Shown here in pieces: positions 41,336-50,532 of a DNA stretch of 64,000 nt; the stretch's first letter is position 1; each line of letters begins with the position of its first letter. The notes beneath the pieces are model-generated. The model worked only from the letters and a program-made list of their open reading frames with translations, was not told where the DNA came from and did no database searches. A program made the translations under genes and the position numbers. The stretch spans positions 310,001 to 374,000 of the forward strand of contig NZ_JAUEPM010000002.1 of NCBI RefSeq assembly GCF_030406385.1. Direction: 5' to 3'. The DNA comes from Microbacterium oryzae. Lineage in GTDB: Bacteria; Actinomycetota; Actinomycetes; Actinomycetales; Microbacteriaceae.

Positions 41336-42121
41336 ATGCCCGAACGCTCGAAGGTCCTCCGAGGGGTCGTGGTGCTCGCCGCGGTGCTCTCGGTCGTCAC
41401 CGGCTGTGCCGCGGAGACGCCCGGGGCGAGTGCGAGCAGCGCGCCCACGGCCGCCGCCCCGAGCGAGACGCCCGCGCAGGCGCCGACACCCGCGGCCGAG
41501 CCCGCAGCGCCGACCGCCCCGCCCGCGCCGGAGCCGTCGACCGCGCCGGAGCCGTCCACCGCCCTGGTCGCGCCAGACCCATCGATCCCCGGAACCGCGC
41601 CGACCGCCCCGCCCGCGCCATCCGACCCCGCGCCCGCCCCCTGCGGCACTCTCACCCGGGATGAGGCCGCCGCGGTCGCCGCGCAGCGCCTGCCGCCGCC
41701 GCTCGGCGACGCCTACTTCACCTGGGACACCACATACACGGCCGACGACCCCGGATACGACCCCTGCGCGGCGCTGTCGTGGATCGTCTTCCCGCTCGCC
41801 GGCGGCACCGTCTCGTCGCCGAACGCCATCGCCCTGTTCCACTACGGCCAGTACGTGGGCCCCGCGACGGCGGAGCAGTACGGCTTCTGGCCGGCAGTGG
41901 AGCGGCTCTCCGACGACAGCATCCGCGTCACGTACCCGTACCTGCTCGACGGTGACGCCAACGCGAACCCGCAAGGGCAGGCGGTCGCGCGGTTCACATG
42001 GGATGCCGAGACGCAGTCCGTCGAGATGGACGGCAACCTGCCCCCCTCCGGCACCGGCGTCACGGCCGCGATGCACGAGGTCACGGAGAGCGCGGCGCCC
42101 GAGATCATCCTTACGATGTAG
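41336..42121 (+). CDS. Secreted lipoprotein with Pro/Ala-rich linker
   Basis: A 261-residue protein with a signal peptide ending in the lipobox VVTGC (Cys24). A Pro/Ala/Ser/Glu-rich linker follows (about 28-100), with the repeat [15 protein letters not shown], long enough to span the thick cell wall. The C-terminal globular part (about 105-261) has [20 protein letters not shown], two Cys that could pair, and [19 protein letters not shown]. No domain name is recognised; lipoproteins of this type (LppP/LprE-like) are common in Microbacteriaceae. GGAGGTGGAG precedes the ATG. A link with the downstream ABC system is possible. Confidence 0.8.
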   Translation: MPERSKVLRGVVVLAAVLSVVTGCAAETPGASASSAPTAAAPSETPAQAPTPAAEPAAPTAPPAPEPSTAPEPSTALVAPDPSIPGTAPTAPPAPSDPAPAPCGTLTRDEAAAVAAQRLPPPLGDAYFTWDTTYTADDPGYDPCAALSWIVFPLAGGTVSSPNAIALFHYGQYVGPATAEQYGFWPAVERLSDDSIRVTYPYLLDGDANANPQGQAVARFTWDAETQSVEMDGNLPPSGTGVTAAMHEVTESAAPEIILTM

Positions 42122-42165
42122 GCGGATGAGTTCGGTGGGCGACGTGCGCGCCCACCGCGGATCCA

Positions 42166-42171
42166 TACCGT
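42166..42171 (+). promoter_or_regulatory. -10 box TACCGT of leaderless gene 42179
   Basis: TACCGT, 7 nt, then ATG. It suggests the ABC operon has its own promoter, separate from the lipoprotein gene. Confidence 0.5.
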
Positions 42172-42178
42172 CGGAAGC

Positions 42179-43009
42179 ATGGACATCACGACCACCGATC
42201 TGGGCCTCGCCGCCCGCGTGCAGCAGCTCACCAAGCAGTACGGGAGCGGGGAGAACACCGTCCGCGCGCTCGACGGCGTCAGCGTCGGCATCCGCCGCGG
42301 CCAGTTCACCGCGATCATGGGGCCGTCGGGCTCCGGCAAGTCGACGCTCATGCACATCATGGCCGGGCTCGACGCCCCCACCAGCGGGCGCGTCTGGATC
42401 GGCGACAGCGAGGTCACGGGCATGCGCGACGAGCAGCTCACCCTCCTGCGGCGTCGGCGTGTGGGCTTCGTCTTCCAGGCGTTCAACCTCGTGCCGACCC
42501 TCGACGTGCAGGGGAACATCCTGCTGCCCTTCGACCTGGATGGGCGCACGCCGACGTCCGCGGAGCGCGCGCGCATCGACGGGCTCATCGAGACGCTCGG
42601 GCTCACCGCGCGCCTGCGGCACCGGCCCCACGAGCTGAGCGGCGGACAGCAGCAGCGCGTCGCCATCGCCCGCGCCCTCGCCACGGCGCCCGACCTTCTC
42701 TTCGCCGACGAGCCCACCGGCAACCTCGACTCGCGCACCGGCCGCGAGGTGCTCGCCCTCCTCGCGGCGGCCAGCCGAGAGCACGGCCAGAGCATCGCCA
42801 TGGTCACGCACGACCCCTTCGCCGCGAGCTACGCCGATCGGGTGCTCTTCCTCGGCGACGGGCGCCTCGTCGCCGACAAGCCGCGCCAGACGCCCGAGCA
42901 GATCTCCGCGCACATGCTCACCGCCGAGGGGGCGGATGGCGCGGGTCGGGTCGATCCCGCAGGCTCCCACCCCGCGGGCCGCGGCCTCGTCGAGGAGGTC
43001 GGACGGTGA
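42179..43009 (+). CDS. ABC transporter ATP-binding protein, MacB/LolD type
   Basis: A 276-residue ATPase. Walker A is GPSGSGKST (48-56), the Q-loop is [12 protein letters not shown], the signature is [15 protein letters not shown], and Walker B is [12 protein letters not shown]. This is the MacB/LolD/FtsE class that drives FtsX-like permeases rather than classical transport. The C terminus has an extra Gly/Ala-rich tail. The stop codon overlaps the GTG of the permease gene. Likely part of an efflux or envelope-stress system regulated by the nearby two-component pair. Confidence 0.93.
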   Translation: MDITTTDLGLAARVQQLTKQYGSGENTVRALDGVSVGIRRGQFTAIMGPSGSGKSTLMHIMAGLDAPTSGRVWIGDSEVTGMRDEQLTLLRRRRVGFVFQAFNLVPTLDVQGNILLPFDLDGRTPTSAERARIDGLIETLGLTARLRHRPHELSGGQQQRVAIARALATAPDLLFADEPTGNLDSRTGREVLALLAAASREHGQSIAMVTHDPFAASYADRVLFLGDGRLVADKPRQTPEQISAHMLTAEGADGAGRVDPAGSHPAGRGLVEEVGR

Positions 43010-44496
43010 CCGCCCTCGAGGCCGTGCCGTCCCGGCCATCCGCAGGCCGGCCATCCGCTCGACCCGCACTCCGGCCATCCGCTCGGCTCGCGTTCCTGCG
43101 CGAGCGCGGGATGGGCGCGAGTGTGCTCGTCGCCGCGCTGTCGGCCGCGTTCGGCGTGACGCTCGTGTCGACGACCGGGTACATCGCGGCGGTGCTGCAG
43201 GCGGATCCGTATCTCGGCGACTCCGCGACGCTCGCGTTCGTCGTGAGCATCCTCAGCGTGCTGCTCACCGCCGTCGCGATGTACGTGGCGGGGATCGTCA
43301 CCGCCAACACGTTCTCGACGATCGTCGCGGGGCGCGTGCGGCAGATCGCACTGCTGCGACTGATCGGCGCGTCCGCGCGCTCGCAGCGGGCGGAGGTCGC
43401 GCGGCAGGGGCTCGTGGTCGGCGCGATCGGCGCGGTCATCGGGCTGATCGTCGGAACGGGGCTGTCATATGCCGGCACGGCTATCGGCGACGAGCTGCTC
43501 GGTGTGAGCGGGCATGGGTACGTGGTGATGCAGCCTGCGCTGCTCCTGCCGGCCGCGATCGTCGTGCTCACGACGTGGGCGGCCGCGTGGGTCGGCGCGC
43601 GTCCGGTGCTCGCCGTGACGCCGCTGCAGGCGCTGGGCGGATCCGTCGAGCGCGGACACGGAGAGGTCGCGCGGCGGCCGGCGCGGAACATCCTCGCGCT
43701 CGTGCTGTTCCTCGTGGGCGCCGCGCTGCTGGGGCTCGGGGTGGTCGCCGGGTTGGTCACACCGGCTGCGATCCTGCCCGCGTTCGCCGGCGGCCTGGTC
43801 TCGTTCACGGGACTCGTGCTCGGCGCCACCGCGTTCATGCCGCCCGTGCTGCGGATGGTCGGGCGCTGGTTCGGACGCTCGGCGACCGCCCGGCTCGCTG
43901 CCGAGAACGCGCTGCGGCATCCGGAGCGCTCGAGCCGCATGTCGATCGGCGTGGTGATGGGCGTGACGCTCGTGACGATGTTCTCCGTCGCGACCGAGAC
44001 GGCGAAGGCCGTGTTCACGGCGAACGCCGGCGGCGAGCTGAACGACGACTTCGCGATGATCCTCGATACCTTCGCGCAGATCATGGTGGCGCTCGTGGCG
44101 GTCTCGGCCGTCATCGCCGCCGTCGGGCTCGTCAACCTGCTCACGATCGGCGTGGTGCAGCGCCGCCGCGAGCTCGGTCTGCTGCGCGCGCTCGGACTGT
44201 CCGGCGCTCAGGTGCGGCGGATGGTGCTCCTCGAGGCCGCGCACATCACCGTCGCCTCGCTCGTCACCGGACTCGCTCTCGGCATCGCCTACGGGTGGGC
44301 GGGCGCGCAGTCGCTGCTCGGATCCGTGCCGACCGAGCCGGGCGGGAGCGCTGGATCCTTCGTCCTCCCCGCCGTGCCGTGGGTGCCGGTGCTGCTCCTC
44401 GCCCTGGCGATGGCGGCGCTGACGGTCGTCGCGGCCGTCACCCCGACGCGCCTGGCGACGAGCATCGCCCCGGTCGAAGCGCTCGCCGCGGACTGA
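43006..44496 (+). CDS. ABC transporter permease, FtsX-like
   Basis: A 496-residue permease with about eight to ten helices in two FtsX-like halves; IVAGRVRQIALLRLIGASAR (about 105-124) and GVVQRRRELGLLRALGLSGA (near 380) are the typical coupling loops. Unlike MacB there is no long extracellular domain, so it resembles the larger actinobacterial BceB-like exporters. The N-terminal head has the repeat RPSAGRPSARPALRPSARLA, from three tandem copies of the word GGCCATCCGC. The GTG at 43006 overlaps the ATPase gene. Confidence 0.9.
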   Translation: MTALEAVPSRPSAGRPSARPALRPSARLAFLRERGMGASVLVAALSAAFGVTLVSTTGYIAAVLQADPYLGDSATLAFVVSILSVLLTAVAMYVAGIVTANTFSTIVAGRVRQIALLRLIGASARSQRAEVARQGLVVGAIGAVIGLIVGTGLSYAGTAIGDELLGVSGHGYVVMQPALLLPAAIVVLTTWAAAWVGARPVLAVTPLQALGGSVERGHGEVARRPARNILALVLFLVGAALLGLGVVAGLVTPAAILPAFAGGLVSFTGLVLGATAFMPPVLRMVGRWFGRSATARLAAENALRHPERSSRMSIGVVMGVTLVTMFSVATETAKAVFTANAGGELNDDFAMILDTFAQIMVALVAVSAVIAAVGLVNLLTIGVVQRRRELGLLRALGLSGAQVRRMVLLEAAHITVASLVTGLALGIAYGWAGAQSLLGSVPTEPGGSAGSFVLPAVPWVPVLLLALAMAALTVVAAVTPTRLATSIAPVEALAAD

Positions 44497-44642
44497 GGGG
44501 GTGGGCCGCGGGCCGCTCGGGACCGGCGCACGCTCCCTCGCACCCGGCCGGCGGGCGCGCCCTGGATCACCTGCCGTGTGTCCGGCCGGGCGCCCTCACG
44601 GCGAGCCCCAGCCCGAGCCCGAGCCCGAGCGAGCGGATGGTC

Positions 44643-45209
44643 TCATTCGGCTTCGCGGGACGGCTCAGTGGTGGGTTGCGTCGGCTCGGTCGCTGTCGTC
44701 GCCTCGTCCGCCTCGCCCGCGGGCTCCCGCAGCTCGGGGTCGAAGGCCCACGTGCGGGCGAGGCGGCGCAGGCGCACGGCCCGCGCCTGCCACATCGCCC
44801 AGAGCGGGAGCCAGAGCACGGGAGCCGTACGCCCGCCTATCGTGAGGCGCTCTCGCCACAGGGTGCGGCCATCCGCTGTCGCCGAGACCGCCATCTGGTG
44901 GTCCCAGACGGCGAGCGAGGCGAGCGGGCCGGTGAGCGGCATGCCGACGTCGCGCAGGATGCGGACCGAGCCGCCGTTCTTCTCGCGGTCGACGGTCGCG
45001 ATCAGCTGCGTGCCGAGCGAGATGGAGCCGGTGTCCAGCTGCACGGCGGCGTCGGCGCCCGATTCCCACTCGAGCGGGAGCGGGTCGGCGCCGAGCGGGC
45101 GCATCCGCACGAGCGGTCCATAGAGCTCGGCGAGGACGGCGGGCGAGTGCAGCGCGCGCCAGGCGGCGTCGACGTCGCAGTCGAGGACGAGTTTCTGCAG
45201 GATCCGCAT
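44643..45209 (-). CDS. SRPBCC-like conserved protein, 188 residues
   Basis: The N-terminal two thirds resemble the START/polyketide cyclase fold: MRILQKLVLDCDVDAAWRAL, HSPAVLAELYGPLVRM, then a beta-rich stretch. The C-terminal part has a conserved helix WLPLWAMWQARAVRLRRLAR and a low-complexity Thr/Glu tail (about 170-188). Function unknown. The ATG at 45209 has CACGAT 6 nt upstream and no ribosome site. It stands alone on the minus strand between the permease and the acetyltransferase. Confidence 0.72.
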   Translation of the reverse strand: MRILQKLVLDCDVDAAWRALHSPAVLAELYGPLVRMRPLGADPLPLEWESGADAAVQLDTGSISLGTQLIATVDREKNGGSVRILRDVGMPLTGPLASLAVWDHQMAVSATADGRTLWRERLTIGGRTAPVLWLPLWAMWQARAVRLRRLARTWAFDPELREPAGEADEATTATEPTQPTTEPSREAE

Positions 45210-45252
45210 GGGCCTATCGTGCCCTGTCCAGTGGGAGCGACCCAGCCCTTGA

Positions 45253-45798
45253 CTATCCGGCGGCGTTCCCGAGTGCGTGAGCGGAGCCACCGGTCGCGCT
45301 CGCGGGAACCTGGGCGGGGCGGCTCATCCGCAGCTCGCTCATCGGCGTGCCGTCGGCCGCCTGCTGAACCTTCTCGACGCCGTCGAGGGCGAAGCCGTTC
45401 TTCTCGTAGAAGCGGATGGCCCGCGCGTTGCCCTTGAGGACCCAGAGGTAGGCCGCGGCGTTCTCGACCGAGTGCTGGAGCAGGCTGACGCCGACGCCGG
45501 TGCCGTGCTTGTCTGGATCGACGTAGAGCGAGTAGAGCTCGAGCTGGGCGGGGGCGTCGCGGTCGCGGGCGGGGCCGGAGGAGGAGAATCCGATGGCGCG
45601 CGCTCCGTCGAACGCGGCCCACGTGGGCTCGGTGCCCTCGTGCAGGAGCTGCGCCCAGCGCCGCGCGCGTGCCGAGACCGAGAGCCGTGCGAGGGTGGCC
45701 TCCGGCAGGAGACCCGCGTAGGAGATCCGCCACGTGCGGATGTGCACCTCCGCGAGCCCTCGCGCATCGGCCGGGGTCGCTCGCCGGATCTCCACCAT
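45253..45798 (-). CDS. GNAT family N-acetyltransferase
   Basis: A 181-residue acetyltransferase. It starts EIRRATPADARGLAEVHIRT and WRISYAGLLPE, a common sub-family start. The acetyl-CoA binding loop is near LYVDPDKHGTGVGVSLL (Q/RxxGxG/A), and the last motif is GNARAIRFYEKNGFALDGVE. The substrate may be a small amine, a peptide end or an antibiotic; it cannot be told. GAGGAG precedes the ATG at 45798. It is divergent from the ComB-like gene. Confidence 0.92.
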   Translation of the reverse strand: MVEIRRATPADARGLAEVHIRTWRISYAGLLPEATLARLSVSARARRWAQLLHEGTEPTWAAFDGARAIGFSSSGPARDRDAPAQLELYSLYVDPDKHGTGVGVSLLQHSVENAAAYLWVLKGNARAIRFYEKNGFALDGVEKVQQAADGTPMSELRMSRPAQVPASATGGSAHALGNAAG

Positions 45799-45860
45799 GC
45801 CGTCTCCTCGCGTCGTCGTCCTCTCAGCACGATACGCGCGGGCTCGGGGAGAATGGGCGG

Positions 45861-46481
45861 ATGTCCTCCGCGCTCGACCAATCCACATATCAGGTGCGCT
45901 TCGACTGGGGCATCGCCGGTCTCCGGCGCCTGGCCGCCAGCGATGTCGTGATCGTCGTCGACGTCCTCGGCCTCTCGGCCGACGCGCTGGCCGCGGCCGC
46001 TCGCGGCGAGGACCTCGTGCCGGCGGGAGCGGATGGCGGAGCGCTCGTCGCGCGGGCGGCCGGCGAGCTCGCGCACGGACCCGTCGTGCTGGTGGCGGCG
46101 TTGCGGAACGCCGCCGCCGCCGCACGCACGGCGATGGCGGAGCAGGAGCGGCGCGGGGTCCGCACGAGCATCGCCGTCGTCGCCGCCGGAGAGCCGGAGG
46201 AGTCCGGACTGCGCTTCGCCGTCGAGGACCAGCTCGGCGCGGGCGCGGTGATCGCGGCGCTCGGCGACCTCGGGATCGACCACTGCTCACCGGAGGCCGT
46301 GTCGACCGCGGAGGCGTTCCGCGCCCTGCGTCGTGCAATGAAGCACCTGCTCACCGCGAGCGGGTCCGGCCGGGCGCTCGCAGGCGGGGAGCGCCATTCC
46401 GAGGTCCGGGAGGCTGCGCGACTGGACGACCTCGCTCTCGTGCCGACGCTCGATCGGGGCGCCTTCCGCGTGGTGCGCTGA
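45861..46481 (+). CDS. 2-phosphosulfolactate phosphatase (ComB) family protein
   Basis: A 206-residue protein of the ComB family. VVIVVDVLGLSADALAAAAR replaces the usual VIDVLRATT active-site segment, then LVAALRNAAAAARTAM and a C-terminal helix pair. In methanogens ComB removes phosphate from 2-phosphosulfolactate on the way to coenzyme M; bacterial members also occur in pathways from sulfolactate, and most are uncharacterised. The altered active-site stretch and lack of other com genes here make that function doubtful. GAGAAT lies 6 nt before the ATG. Confidence 0.78.
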   Translation: MSSALDQSTYQVRFDWGIAGLRRLAASDVVIVVDVLGLSADALAAAARGEDLVPAGADGGALVARAAGELAHGPVVLVAALRNAAAAARTAMAEQERRGVRTSIAVVAAGEPEESGLRFAVEDQLGAGAVIAALGDLGIDHCSPEAVSTAEAFRALRRAMKHLLTASGSGRALAGGERHSEVREAARLDDLALVPTLDRGAFRVVR

Positions 46482-46487
46482 CGCGCA

Positions 46488-46522
46488 GAAGCGGGGCGCC
46501 CGTCTCCGGAACGCCCCGCTTC
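46488..46522. terminator. Hairpin terminator between ComB-like gene and symporter gene
   Basis: An 11-bp perfect stem, GAAGCGGGGCG and its complement, with a 13-nt loop. It lies 6 bp after one stop codon and 9 bp before the other, and should serve both converging genes. Confidence 0.85.
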
Positions 46523-46531
46523 CCCCGGCGC

Positions 46532-47941
46532 TCAGCGGCCGGCGCGCACTGGGTCGGTGGGGATGACCTGCGAGATGGGCGAGGGGCCCTGGCCGTTCTC
46601 GGGGAGGGCGGGCAGGCGCTCGGGCTCCCGCACCGGCGTCTCGTGGTCGTCCGTCATCGTCGTCTCGTCGAACGGCAGCGCGCCGCGCAGGACCTCGCGC
46701 GCCCGGTCGCGGTCGAACTCGCGGGTCCACGTGGCGATCACGATGGACGCGACGGCGTTGCCGGTGAAGTTCGTGAGGGCGCGGGCCTCGGACATGAAAC
46801 GGTCGATGCCGGTGATGATGCCGACGCCGTCGACGAGGTCGGGGCGGTAGGTCTGCAGGCCGCCCGCGAGGGTCGCGAGGCCTGCGCCGGTCACGCCGGC
46901 GGCGCCCTTCGACGCGATGATCATGAACACGAGCAGGCCGATCTGCTCCGACACCGACAGCGGCGTGCCCATCGCTGCGGCGATGAAGAGCGAGGCCATC
47001 GTGAGGTAGATCGCGGTGCCGTCGAGGTTGAACGAGTAGCCGGTGGGGACGGTGATGCCGGCGACCGGCTTGGAGACGCCGAGGTGCTCCATCTTCGCGA
47101 TGAGGCGAGGCAGCGCCGACTCCGACGACGACGTGCTGACGATGAGGAGGTATTCGCGGGCGAGGTACTTCATCACCGAGAAGATGTTCACGCGCGCGGT
47201 GAGCCACAGGACGGCGGCGAGGATGACGCCGATGAAGAGGATGCAGGTGACGTAGAACCCGACCATGAGCGTGCCCAGGGCGACGACTGCGCCCCAGCCC
47301 GTCGACCCGACCACGCCGGCGATCGCCCCGAATGCGCCGATCGGCGCGACCCAGAGGATCATCGTCAGCACGCGGAACACGACCGCCTGCACGAGGCGGA
47401 TGCCGTCGAGGATGCGCTCGCCCTTCGCCCCGAGGCGCTGGATGGCGAAGCCGACCAGGAGCGAGACGAACAGCACCTGCAGGACCGACTCGCCCGTGAG
47501 CGGGGAGAAGAGGGTCGACGGGATGATGCCCATGAGGAAGCCGGTCGTCGACTCGGCCTCGCCCTCGATCTCGTAGCCGGGGTTGCTGAGCTGCAGGCCC
47601 TCGCCGGGGTGGAGGATGTTGCCGACGACCAGACCGATGAGCAGCGCGACCGTCGACATCACGAGGAAGTAGCCGAGGGCCAGTCCGCCCACCTTGCCGA
47701 CCGTGGCCGCCTTGGCGATGGATCCGATGCCGAGCACGATCGTGCAGAAGATGACCGGCGCGATCATCATCTTGATGAGGCCGACGAAGGCCTTCCCGAT
47801 CCAGTCGAGCGAGGCGCCGAACTGCGGCCAGATGAGGCCGACCGCGATGCCCGCGACCACCGCGATGATGACCGCGATGTAGAGCCAGTGCTGCTTGTCG
47901 ATGCCGCGTGCGCGCCGCGCGGCTGGTGGCGTCGTCGCCAT
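46532..47941 (-). CDS. dctA: Dicarboxylate/cation symporter (DAACS family)
   Basis: A 469-residue membrane transporter with eight helices and two re-entrant loops. The serine-rich loop is STSSSESALPRLIAKM, and the second loop region is PTGYSFNLDGTAIYLTMASL. Both are hallmarks of DctA/GltP. It takes up C4-dicarboxylates (succinate, fumarate, malate) with protons or sodium. The start at 47941 follows GGAGAGG. It is divergent from a DcuS/CitA-type sensor and its regulator, which makes the DctA substrate range and control by them very likely. Confidence 0.93.
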   Translation of the reverse strand: MATTPPAARRARGIDKQHWLYIAVIIAVVAGIAVGLIWPQFGASLDWIGKAFVGLIKMMIAPVIFCTIVLGIGSIAKAATVGKVGGLALGYFLVMSTVALLIGLVVGNILHPGEGLQLSNPGYEIEGEAESTTGFLMGIIPSTLFSPLTGESVLQVLFVSLLVGFAIQRLGAKGERILDGIRLVQAVVFRVLTMILWVAPIGAFGAIAGVVGSTGWGAVVALGTLMVGFYVTCILFIGVILAAVLWLTARVNIFSVMKYLAREYLLIVSTSSSESALPRLIAKMEHLGVSKPVAGITVPTGYSFNLDGTAIYLTMASLFIAAAMGTPLSVSEQIGLLVFMIIASKGAAGVTGAGLATLAGGLQTYRPDLVDGVGIITGIDRFMSEARALTNFTGNAVASIVIATWTREFDRDRAREVLRGALPFDETTMTDDHETPVREPERLPALPENGQGPSPISQVIPTDPVRAGR

Positions 47942-48079
47942 GGTGCGTCCTCTCCGTCGGGGTGCCGGGTCCTCGAGGAGCCGGCATGCGCTTTCATCCT
48001 GATCGGCGGCGGCGGGCGCCCCTGACTTGCGTGCATAGTGTTCGCGGCGGATGGCGGCGGGCGGGGCGACAATGGGGGG

Positions 48080-49840
48080 ATGGCACGAGGAAGCGCCGCG
48101 GTCGGCGCCCGGCGACGCAGCGTCGCGGCGTGGGTGCTCGGCGTGCAGTCGGCTGTCCTGCTTCTGGGCGGCGCGGTCGTGTTCGGCGTGCTCGCATGGG
48201 ATGCGCAGAGCGCCGCCCACGCCGACGCCGAGGAGCGCACGACGAGCCTCGTCCTCACGCTTGCGAGCGAGCCGACCCTCGTCGAAGTGGTCTCGACCGC
48301 GCACGAGCGCATCGCGGTCGACCGTGACGAGGCGGTGGCGACCGCGTCCGGCGAGCTACAGCCGTACGCCGAGCAGATCGTCGCCGCGGCGGGCGTCGAC
48401 TACGTCACCGTCATGGACACCGACCGCACGCGGTACACGCACGTGGACCCGGCCCGCATCGGCGGGGCCTTCCTCGGCTCCATCGCGCCGGCGCTCGAGG
48501 GCGAGACCTTCGCCGAGGTGTACGCGGGGACGCTCGGACCGTCGGTGCGGGCGGTCGCGCCGATCGTGGACGGGGGCGAGGTGGTCGGCCTCGTCTCGGC
48601 GGGCGTCACCCTGGAGAACGTGACCGGCGCCATCCTGCTGCGCCTGCAGCTCGTCGGCCTCGTCACGCTCGCCGTCGTCGCGCTCGGAGCCCTCGTCACC
48701 TTCCTGCTCTTCCGTCGGCTCCATCGCGTGACCGGCGGGCGCGACCCTGATGAGCTCGCGCGCCTCTTCGCCGCGCACGAGGCGGTGCTCCATTCCCTCG
48801 AGGAGGGGCTGCTGCTCGTCGAGCACCCGCGCCGCGGCGTCGCCCGCGTGGTGCTCGCGAACGACCGCGCCGGGGAGCTGCTGGGCGTGACGCGGGAGCT
48901 CCCCTTCGCGGTCGACGATCCGGCGCTGCCGGCGCCGGTGCGCGACGTGCTCACGGGGCGCGAGGCCAGCGCGGTCGTGCCGGTGGCGGCGCGCGAGCTC
49001 GTCGTCGCGCGATCGGAGATCGAGCTCGGCGGGCGGCGCGCGGAGATCCTCGCGCTGCGCGATCGCACGGAGCTGCGGCAGCTGGCGGGGGAGCTGTCGT
49101 CGGTGCGGACGATCTCGGACGCGCTGCGGGCGCAGGCGCACGAGTTCGACAATCGGCTGCACGCCATCGCCTCGCTGATCGAGCTCGGGCGCCCCGACGA
49201 GGCCCTTTCGTTCGCCGCGTCGGAGCGCGACCTCGGTCAGCGGCTCGCGGACCGTGTGCTGCACGCCCTCGACGAGCCCGTCATCGCCGCGCTCCTGCTC
49301 GGCAAGGTCGCGCAGGCGCACGAGCGGGCCGTCGAGATGCACTTCGAGACGCATCTCGCGCCGGGCACACACGGGCTGCCGCCGGCAGACGTGGTGACGA
49401 TCCTCGGCAACCTCATCGACAACGCGATCGAGGCCTCCGCGGTGCGCGCCGCCCGCACCGGCGACCGCGACGCGTGGATCGAGGTGTACCTCGGCGACAC
49501 GGAGGACGGCGGCCTGGTCTTCCAGGTGTCCGACAGCGGCGCGGGCGTGGCCCCCGGCGACCGCGAGCGGATCTTCGAGCGGGGCTTCTCGACGAAGGGC
49601 GAGACGCCGGGGCACGGATACGGGCTGGCGCTCGTGCGGCAGACCGTGCGCGGTCTCGGCGGCGCGATCGAGGTGGATGAGGCGCCCGGCGGCGGCGCCG
49701 TCTTCACGGTGACCCTGCCTCGCCCGGCGGCAGGAGGGGCCGCCGCGGATGGCACGGACGCCGATGCCGGGGATGTCGGCGCCGCGGAGGGCGAGCGTGG
49801 CGCCGGTCGCCCCCGGGCGGACCAGGGGACGCGTCGATGA
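48080..49840 (+). CDS. Sensor histidine kinase, CitA/DcuS family
   Basis: A 586-residue kinase. Two helices (about 15-40 and 190-215) flank an extracellular PAS-like sensor of about 150 residues, with YVTVMDTDRTRYTHVDPARI and GGAFLGSI, the CitA/DcuS ligand-binding pattern. A cytoplasmic PAS follows (about 225-330). The phosphoacceptor is His354 in RAQAHEFDNRLHAIASLIEL, and the ATPase has ILGNLIDNAIEAS, DSGAGV and GHGYGLALVRQTVRGLGG. The C-terminal tail is disordered. GACAAT lies 6 nt before the ATG. It senses external C4-dicarboxylates or citrate by family and is divergent from dctA. Confidence 0.92.
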   Translation: MARGSAAVGARRRSVAAWVLGVQSAVLLLGGAVVFGVLAWDAQSAAHADAEERTTSLVLTLASEPTLVEVVSTAHERIAVDRDEAVATASGELQPYAEQIVAAAGVDYVTVMDTDRTRYTHVDPARIGGAFLGSIAPALEGETFAEVYAGTLGPSVRAVAPIVDGGEVVGLVSAGVTLENVTGAILLRLQLVGLVTLAVVALGALVTFLLFRRLHRVTGGRDPDELARLFAAHEAVLHSLEEGLLLVEHPRRGVARVVLANDRAGELLGVTRELPFAVDDPALPAPVRDVLTGREASAVVPVAARELVVARSEIELGGRRAEILALRDRTELRQLAGELSSVRTISDALRAQAHEFDNRLHAIASLIELGRPDEALSFAASERDLGQRLADRVLHALDEPVIAALLLGKVAQAHERAVEMHFETHLAPGTHGLPPADVVTILGNLIDNAIEASAVRAARTGDRDAWIEVYLGDTEDGGLVFQVSDSGAGVAPGDRERIFERGFSTKGETPGHGYGLALVRQTVRGLGGAIEVDEAPGGGAVFTVTLPRPAAGGAAADGTDADAGDVGAAEGERGAGRPRADQGTRR

Positions 49841-50526
49841 CGGCCATCCGCGTGCTCGTGGTCGAGGACGATCCGCGTGCGGCGCGCGCACACGGCGAGT
49901 ACCTGGCGCGCCTGGAGGGCTTCTCCCTCGTCGGCACCGCCCACACGGCCGCGGCTGCGCGGCGAGCCATCCGCGATGCGCACCTGGGTGGCGAGCGCGT
50001 GCACCTCGTGCTGCTGGACCTCAACCTGCCCGACGGCCACGGTCTCGATCTGTGTCGGGAGCTGCGCGCTGCGGGCATCCCCCTCGACGTCATCGCCGTG
50101 ACGGCCGTGCGCGAGCTCGCGGCCGTGCGGCAGGCAGTGGCGATCGGGGTCGTGCAGTACCTGATCAAGCCGTTCACGTTCGACGTGTTCGCGGCGAAGC
50201 TGCGCGCGTACCGCGCGTACTCCGACCGCATGCGCTCGCCGGTGTCGGCCCTCAGCCAGCTCGAGGTCGACACCGCCTTCGCGGCGCTGCGGACGACGAA
50301 CCTCCCGGGCCTGCCGAAGGGGCTCTCCTCGGAGACGCTCGAGGCGGTGACGGAGATGCTCGGCGGTGACGCGCTCTCGGCGTCGGAGGTCGCCGATGCG
50401 CTGGGCCTGTCGCGGGTCACGGCGCGGCGGTACCTGGAGTTCCTCGCGGACGGCGGCGTGGTCGCGCGCGCGCCGCGGCACGGCGGCCGGGGTCGTCCGG
50501 AGCTGGAGTACCGCCGCGTCGGGTGA
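49837..50526 (+). CDS. Response regulator, DcuR/CitB type
   Basis: A 229-residue regulator. The receiver has E10-D11-D12, phosphoacceptor Asp61 (LLDLNLPDGHG) and Lys111 (YLIKPF). The C-terminal half has a linker helix and a winged HTH-like segment ALSASEVADALGLSRVTARR then YLEFL. The ATG overlaps the kinase stop (ATGA). It probably activates dctA 1.9 kb away on the other strand; the intergenic region 47942-48079 is the place to look for its site. Confidence 0.92.
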   Translation: MTAIRVLVVEDDPRAARAHGEYLARLEGFSLVGTAHTAAAARRAIRDAHLGGERVHLVLLDLNLPDGHGLDLCRELRAAGIPLDVIAVTAVRELAAVRQAVAIGVVQYLIKPFTFDVFAAKLRAYRAYSDRMRSPVSALSQLEVDTAFAALRTTNLPGLPKGLSSETLEAVTEMLGGDALSASEVADALGLSRVTARRYLEFLADGGVVARAPRHGGRGRPELEYRRVG

Positions 50527-50532
50527 GGGCCC

